Positions 7,850 to 11,788 of a stretch of 11,788 nucleotides of DNA are shown piece by piece (within the stretch, counting starts at the first letter, position 1; every line of letters starts with the position of its first letter). This DNA comes from JBGTKH01 sp041744735 (lineage in GTDB: Bacteria; Planctomycetota; Planctomycetia; Pirellulales; Pirellulaceae): positions 1-11,788 of the forward strand of contig JBGTKH010000203.1 in the NCBI GenBank assembly GCA_041744735.1. Direction: 5' to 3'. The position numbers were made by a program, and so were the translations under genes. The notes below the pieces were generated by a model. It ran no database searches. It was not told where the DNA came from and saw only the letters and a list, made by a program, of their open reading frames with translations.

Positions 7850-7888
7850 GGCTACGGAAGTCATCGCGTTCCATTTTCTATCTCAATC

Positions 7889-7915
7889 GTAGCCGCGCTG
7901 AGCGATGAATGCTAC
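7889..7915. repeat. short inverted repeat (gtagc...gctac) spanning a stop codon
   Basis: Five-base arms, gtagc at 7889-7893 and gctac at 7911-7915, flank a core containing cgcgctgagcg. The right arm includes the TAG stop of the transglutaminase-like gene (7912-7914). It starts with the same gtagccg as the nearby 68-bp repeats, so it may be a divergent member of the same repeat family. The stem is short, so a terminator role is only a possibility. Confidence 0.35.
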
Positions 7916-9816
7916 GCGAGTTTCATCAGTACCACATCCGTTTGATCCGCCCGAGCGCACGCTTCCCAGAAACGTTTGAATTCGGTGAAGCGGTCGGTGG
8001 ACACAATGCCGCCGCGGCTCTCCATGCGTCGCTGGCAGACAAGCCGTGAACCTTCGCAAGTTACTTGCAACGAGTACCCGCACCACGGCGACTCGTGATC
8101 CTGCTGGTAGGGCAAACCATAGCCCGTGAAGCCGGCGGGGATTTGAATCTCGTGACGTTCCACCAGCCGCATCACGGGCGGCATTTGCAGCGGCTGCAAA
8201 CGTTCCGCCGCGCTGACCGGGCCGGAGAACTCCATCGGCTCGGCCCATGGGATGCGAAACAGCAGCAGATCCTGAATCCGCCGCGCCCATTGCTTTAAAT
8301 TGACGCGATAGCCGTAGTGCACCTCACGGCTGAGATCTTCCACGTCGCCAACCTCGACCTCGTCCACTTCGGCGCCGGGTCGCTCGTCGGCCACCGCTTG
8401 TTGAATCGTGCGGCGGCGATGATCGGCGTTGCGGTCTTGCAAGGTGATGCGATACAGCGCGGCCCGCTCGCCGCACGCGGTCACGCGGGCTTGAAACACG
8501 TAGTGGCCCGCTTCATCCAATCGTCCCTCACAGAGCCGTTCGACCTGTTGCTGCGCGGGCTCGTCGCGCGGCACGTCGACAAAATGGGCTTCCTCGGTAT
8601 CCAAAATCAGTGCCTTGACTCCCTGATCGTTCTGCGGCAAGTCGCCGAACGTGTATGGCCCGCCGGCCGGGTCGAGCCAAATCTCGCGGCCGTCGACCTG
8701 TGCCATCACGATCGCGTGATCGAAGCGCCGCGACGGCAGCATCGGCGTGCGGCCGTTCATGGCCGTCAGCAGCACCGCGACCTTGGCCGGGATGTTCATC
8801 TCACCCAACAACGAGACCATCAGAGACGACTTGTCCTTGCAATCGCCGCGCAAGTCTTCGAGCATCTTGGACGCGTCGCGGATGGTGGCCACTTCCAATT
8901 CGCTCGGATGCCGGCCGTAGCGCACGTCGCGCGTGGCGTAGCGGTAGACGGAAAACAGTTTGTCGCGATCGGTGGCGGCCGTGCCAGACAGTTCCCGCGC
9001 CAGCTCTTTGATCGGCGGCGGAATTCCATTTACCGGCAAAAGTTCCTTGCGGTAATGCTTGACGACCGGCCGCCAGTTGGGCAGCGTGCTGATATCGACC
9101 CACGGTGCAAAATCGCGCGGCGGCGGCGTCCACATGTCGGCTTCGATTCCGTCCACGTCCCGCAGGTCCCAGCGATAGACGTGATAGCCGCGTTCGTGGG
9201 ATTCGTCCGGGGCGAGTTGACAGTGGTGCAATTGAATGGTGGCCTCGAACGGCTTGGCCACCGCGACCGTGATCCGCCGCCGCCGGCAAGGCCACAGCCA
9301 CTGCAACGAAAAATTCGCCCACAGGCCAGGCCCCGACGGATCGGGCACGAACTCGTCCTCTTGCATCTCCAATTCGACAATCACGCCGGGCCGTAGCGGC
9401 GCGTAAGTCAACTTCATGACGCGCTCGTGGGCGTTGAGCGGCGCGACAACTTTTTTCGCCTTGCGCTGACTGCCGTCGGGCATGTACGTGACCGCGCGGC
9501 GAATTGTAGGCCGCATTTTCCGCTGATCGAACAGCCGCGTTACGTCGTCCCACTCGGCCAGATTCTGATCGCCGTGCGGAGCGGTGATCACGTGCGTGAG
9601 CCACGACGCGGTGCCGTCGCGATGCAACGCGACCGCAAAATCTTCCAACAGCGCGACTTCGCCCCAATGCGCTGCCTCTGCCAAATCAGGCCGGTTGCCG
9701 AGCACTTCGTCCGTCGCAATCCGCGGCGCAAAGGCGCGCACATTCCGCGGCCACTTCAGGAGCGTTTTCAGCAGTCGCCGGCGCGGTCTGGGGGTCGACC
9801 CGTTTGCTTTGCTCAT
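7912..9816 (-). CDS. DUF3857 / transglutaminase-like domain protein, no visible signal peptide
   Basis: This encodes about 634 residues. The N-terminal half (about 45-260) matches the beta-rich DUF3857 layout, and a transglutaminase-like core follows. The likely catalytic triad is C326 in RGDCKDKS, H367 in RFDHAIV and D382 in WLDPAGGPYTFGDLP; the 41- and 15-residue gaps are normal for this fold. A C-terminal beta-rich segment (about 440-634) completes the usual three-part arrangement. Such proteins are usually exported, but here the N-terminus is strongly basic (PRPRRRLLKTLLKWPRNVR) with no hydrophobic run of signal-peptide length, so the protein may be cytoplasmic or the signal lost. The substrate is unknown; family members are assumed to be thiol proteases or transglutaminases. 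I chose the ATG at 9816; the frame could begin six codons earlier at a TTG (9834). Neither start has a clear Shine-Dalgarno site. Confidence 0.85.
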   Translation of the reverse strand: MSKANGSTPRPRRRLLKTLLKWPRNVRAFAPRIATDEVLGNRPDLAEAAHWGEVALLEDFAVALHRDGTASWLTHVITAPHGDQNLAEWDDVTRLFDQRKMRPTIRRAVTYMPDGSQRKAKKVVAPLNAHERVMKLTYAPLRPGVIVELEMQEDEFVPDPSGPGLWANFSLQWLWPCRRRRITVAVAKPFEATIQLHHCQLAPDESHERGYHVYRWDLRDVDGIEADMWTPPPRDFAPWVDISTLPNWRPVVKHYRKELLPVNGIPPPIKELARELSGTAATDRDKLFSVYRYATRDVRYGRHPSELEVATIRDASKMLEDLRGDCKDKSSLMVSLLGEMNIPAKVAVLLTAMNGRTPMLPSRRFDHAIVMAQVDGREIWLDPAGGPYTFGDLPQNDQGVKALILDTEEAHFVDVPRDEPAQQQVERLCEGRLDEAGHYVFQARVTACGERAALYRITLQDRNADHRRRTIQQAVADERPGAEVDEVEVGDVEDLSREVHYGYRVNLKQWARRIQDLLLFRIPWAEPMEFSGPVSAAERLQPLQMPPVMRLVERHEIQIPAGFTGYGLPYQQDHESPWCGYSLQVTCEGSRLVCQRRMESRGGIVSTDRFTEFKRFWEACARADQTDVVLMKLA

Positions 9817-9927
9817 ACGAAAGCCATCATACAACGTTAACTCGCCAGGAAGAACCGGTCCCCGCGCCGCTACTGGACGAGCGGGACCGAGCTTGGTCAG
9901 GCAAACACTCGCGTCGCGGTCACACTA
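9817..9927. other. intergenic stretch without a recognised element
   Basis: This lies between the start of the transglutaminase-like gene and the candidate small plus-strand gene. The plus-strand frame of that small gene stays open back to a TAA at 9838-9840, but contains no ATG before 9928. I saw no convincing promoter. A TATGAT overlapping the start codon region has no matching upstream hexamer. Confidence 0.4.
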
Positions 9928-10101
9928 ATGAAGGTGCTGTTTCAATCCCCGATCTTGCTTCAGGAGCCCGCTGCTCGGTATCATTCGTATATCGTGATGC
10001 TGCATGCCATGGCCCGCGGCGCGGTTCGACCTTCGTTGCCGACGGAAGTTCGTGAGATATTCGCCCACGATCGCGAAATACTGAAAGAACTGGCGAAATG
10101 A
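9928..10101 (+). CDS. possible small protein, 57 residues, unknown function
   Basis: This is an ATG-to-TGA frame on the plus strand, opposite to every confident gene in the window. The product begins MKVLFQSPILLQEPAAR, continues through a mixed middle (YHSYIVMLHAMARGAV) and ends in a likely amphipathic helix, LPTEVREIFAHDREILKELAK. Composition is protein-like, and about 60% of third codon positions are G or C. I see no Shine-Dalgarno site before the ATG. The frame is open about 29 codons further upstream, so the fragment could be the end of a decayed longer gene. The overlapping minus-strand frame (9925-10128) is rich in arginine, histidine and glutamine and looks less natural. A hairpin follows directly after the stop. 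I do not recognise the family. Confidence 0.33.
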   Translation: MKVLFQSPILLQEPAARYHSYIVMLHAMARGAVRPSLPTEVREIFAHDREILKELAK

Positions 10102-10135
10102 CAGGTCCCGAAGGAGTGCTTCCTCCATTCCTGTC
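10100..10135. terminator. nested inverted repeat between convergent reading frames
   Basis: Outer arms GACAGG (10100-10105) and CCTGTC (10130-10135) enclose inner arms GGAG (10113-10116) and CTCC (10123-10126). It overlaps the stop of the possible 57-residue gene and lies just past the end of the M3 peptidase gene, where a bidirectional terminator would be expected. There is no T-run on either side and the stem has internal loops, so an intrinsic terminator is not proven. Confidence 0.3.
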
Positions 10136-10146
10136 GCTAATTCGCG

Positions 10147-11788
10147 CTACCGGGTCAGTGCCGTGCGGGCTTGCGAGACAACCGCGGTCAAGCAACCTTC
10201 TTGGAACGGACTGGTGAGGCCGGCGGATTGCGCGAGTTCTTGGAAAGGGGCTTCGCCGCCGCGTTGGCAGAGGGCGACGTAAGCGCGCATGGCTTCGTCG
10301 AAGTCCTTCGTGGCTCGCAACCAAAATTGCAACGCACAGGTCTGGGCCAGCGTGTAGTCGATGTAATAGAACGGATAGAGATAGACGTGCCGCTGTAATT
10401 GCCACAGACCGCCTTCGCCCACGTGCGGCAAGTCGCCGTAGTTGCGCCAGGGCAGATACATGCGTTCCACCTCTTGCCACATCGCGTGCCGCTGGGCCGG
10501 CGTGGCTTCAGGTGTGCCGTAGACCAGGTGCTGAAAATGATCGATAGCCACGCCGTACGGAAGGAAGTACAGCGATCCGGTCAAGTGAATCTTGCGGAAC
10601 CGTTCGGCGCCGGGGCCAAAGAATTTTTCCATGTGCGGCCAGGTGAGAAACTCGAGACTCATGGAATGGATCTCGCACGATTCATAGGTGGGGAACAGGT
10701 AATCGGCCAGCGGCTGGTTGCGGCTCAGGTAGCCTTGGAAGGCGTGCCCCATCTCGTGCGTAAAGACCTCCACGTCGCCTTTCGTGCCGTTGAAGTTCGC
10801 GAAGATGAACGGCACGCCGTAGCTGGGAAAGTCGGTGCAAAAGCCGCCGCCCGCTTTGCCGTCGCGGTTCTTTAAGTCCAGCAGATGCGACCGGACCATC
10901 ATGCGGAAAAAGCTGTCTAAGCCGCTGCCCATCGCGTCGAACATTTCTTGCGCCCGCTGGAGCAGCCAATCGTGATCGCCGCGCGGCGCGGGGTTGCCTT
11001 GCGGATCGTGAATCGCTTCGTCCCAGAACATCAGCGGATCGACACGGAGCGTAGCGGCTTGCCGCCGCCGCAGTTCGACATCCAGCGGCACGACGTGCGC
11101 GCGGATCGCGTCCCGATAGCGTTCGACGTCGCTTTGGCTGTAGTCGATGCGCTTCATCCGCTTGTAGCCGAGCCCGATGAAGTTCTCGAAGCCCAGTTTG
11201 CGGGCCATGCCGGTGCGCAGTTTGACCAGTTCGTCGTAAATGCGATCCAGCGCCTGGCGTTGCTCGCGAAACCAATCCCACCGCAACCGCTCGGTCGAGT
11301 AACGCACGTCACGATCCGGATGCTCGCGGAATTTTCCCAGCCCCGACAGATTGAAGGTCTCGCCTTCGTATGCAAACTTGGCCGACGCCAGCAGCTCGGT
11401 GTACTCCGCTTCCAGCTTTGCTTCCCGCACCAGGTCTTGTTCGATCGCCGGATCGAACGTCAACACATCGGCTTCCCATAGTGCGAACGCTTGCTTACCC
11501 AACCGTTGTTCGAGTTCGCCCCGGCGCGGGCTGGCCAGCAGCTTGCGTTTCATCCGTACGTCGAGATCGGTCAGCTTCGGCCGCAGTTCATCGCAGTACT
11601 CGCGCGCCCGCTTGTACTCTGCGTTGCGCGTGTCCTGTTGAAACCGCAGATTGGTCAGTGATTCCCAAGTCGCCAACCGTCGCCGCTGCGTGTCCCAACG
11701 ACCGATCGCCGCGAGACACGTGTCCGTCGATGCCGCAGCGTCGAACGCAGCCGCAATCTCCTGATGCTCGGCGGCCACGTCGTCATAC
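10147..11788 (-). CDS. M3-family metallopeptidase (oligoendopeptidase-like), N-terminus cut off by window edge
   Basis: The frame is open to the right edge of the window (547 codons visible), so the true start lies outside; a GTG at 11778 is only an internal valine by my reading. Length and sequence fit the M3 oligopeptidase branch often annotated 'M3 family, not PepF' (about 550-570 residues), so perhaps 15-30 residues are missing. The zinc site is HEMGHAFQ, with its HExxH encoded at 10744-10758. The third ligand is probably the glutamate in CEIHSMS, 24 residues after the second histidine, the spacing typical of M3 enzymes. A tyrosine-rich C-terminal segment (LYPFYYIDYTLAQ) matches the substrate-binding region of the family. 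There is no signal peptide in the visible part. These enzymes cut short peptides in the cytoplasm. The next gene on this strand is 330 bases away, so it is probably transcribed separately. Confidence 0.9.
   Translation of the reverse strand, partial: YDDVAAEHQEIAAAFDAAASTDTCLAAIGRWDTQRRRLATWESLTNLRFQQDTRNAEYKRAREYCDELRPKLTDLDVRMKRKLLASPRRGELEQRLGKQAFALWEADVLTFDPAIEQDLVREAKLEAEYTELLASAKFAYEGETFNLSGLGKFREHPDRDVRYSTERLRWDWFREQRQALDRIYDELVKLRTGMARKLGFENFIGLGYKRMKRIDYSQSDVERYRDAIRAHVVPLDVELRRRQAATLRVDPLMFWDEAIHDPQGNPAPRGDHDWLLQRAQEMFDAMGSGLDSFFRMMVRSHLLDLKNRDGKAGGGFCTDFPSYGVPFIFANFNGTKGDVEVFTHEMGHAFQGYLSRNQPLADYLFPTYESCEIHSMSLEFLTWPHMEKFFGPGAERFRKIHLTGSLYFLPYGVAIDHFQHLVYGTPEATPAQRHAMWQEVERMYLPWRNYGDLPHVGEGGLWQLQRHVYLYPFYYIDYTLAQTCALQFWLRATKDFDEAMRAYVALCQRGGEAPFQELAQSAGLTSPFQEGCLTAVVSQARTALTR

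Noticed and set aside
8317..9396. 359-residue plus-strand open frame
   Set aside because: It is antisense to the transglutaminase-like gene with a recognisable triad, and is arginine- and histidine-rich in the way of a shadow frame.
8801..9667. 288-residue minus-strand open frame
   Set aside because: It is a different frame of the transglutaminase-like gene, dominated by Arg, Ala and Gly with no motif.
9820..9835. TATGAT as a -10 box for the transglutaminase-like gene
   Set aside because: No acceptable -35 hexamer lies 16-18 bases upstream, and it overlaps the coding start.
9920..10480. 186-residue minus-strand open frame running through the gap into the M3 gene
   Set aside because: It overlaps the M3 coding region in another frame and is extremely Arg/Ser-rich; no protein-like pattern.

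Overview
The window reads as chromosomal DNA from a GC-rich bacterium, most likely a planctomycete of the Pirellulales type. That is an inference from the 186-residue protein, which resembles an uncharacterised family I associate with planctomycetes, from palindromic 'gtagccgaactcgtgagagttcgg'-type repeats of a style seen in those genomes, and from mostly weak Shine-Dalgarno sites. All confident genes lie on the minus strand, so the biological order runs from the right end of the window to the left. No rRNA, tRNA, CRISPR array, insertion sequence or replication origin was seen.

Right to left: a 5'-truncated M3-family metallopeptidase (10147-11788); a 330-base gap holding a possible 57-residue plus-strand gene and a hairpin; a 634-residue DUF3857/transglutaminase-like protein without a visible signal peptide (7912-9816); a spacer with two tandem 68-bp palindromic repeats (7714-7849); a fusion of a two-component receiver domain to a hexameric-type glutamate dehydrogenase (6039-7682); a 186-residue uncharacterised protein (5388-5948); a small, apparently frameshifted reading frame (5121-5370); and a tightly coupled three-gene block (5072 leftwards past base 1).

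The three-gene block is the main find. It carries jetA (DUF2397/TIGR02677), jetB (DUF2398/TIGR02678) and the N-terminal 733 codons of jetC (TIGR02680, SMC/MukB-like ATPase with an intact Walker A). This is a Wadjet anti-plasmid system, by domain content the type usually called type II. In characterised Wadjet systems JetA, JetB and JetC form an SMC-like loop-extruding complex that senses small circular DNA, and JetD cuts it. The rest of jetC and any jetD would lie left of base 1, so completeness cannot be judged here. The genes overlap (jetA/jetB by 8 bases, jetB/jetC by 1), which indicates one transcript with translational coupling.

The most unusual single gene is the receiver-glutamate dehydrogenase fusion. 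It keeps every canonical phospho-acceptor residue and the dehydrogenase's catalytic lysine and aspartate, which suggests a central nitrogen enzyme controlled directly by phosphorylation. The Wadjet block looks lower in GC than the metabolic genes by eye, which would fit horizontal acquisition next to an older chromosomal segment.
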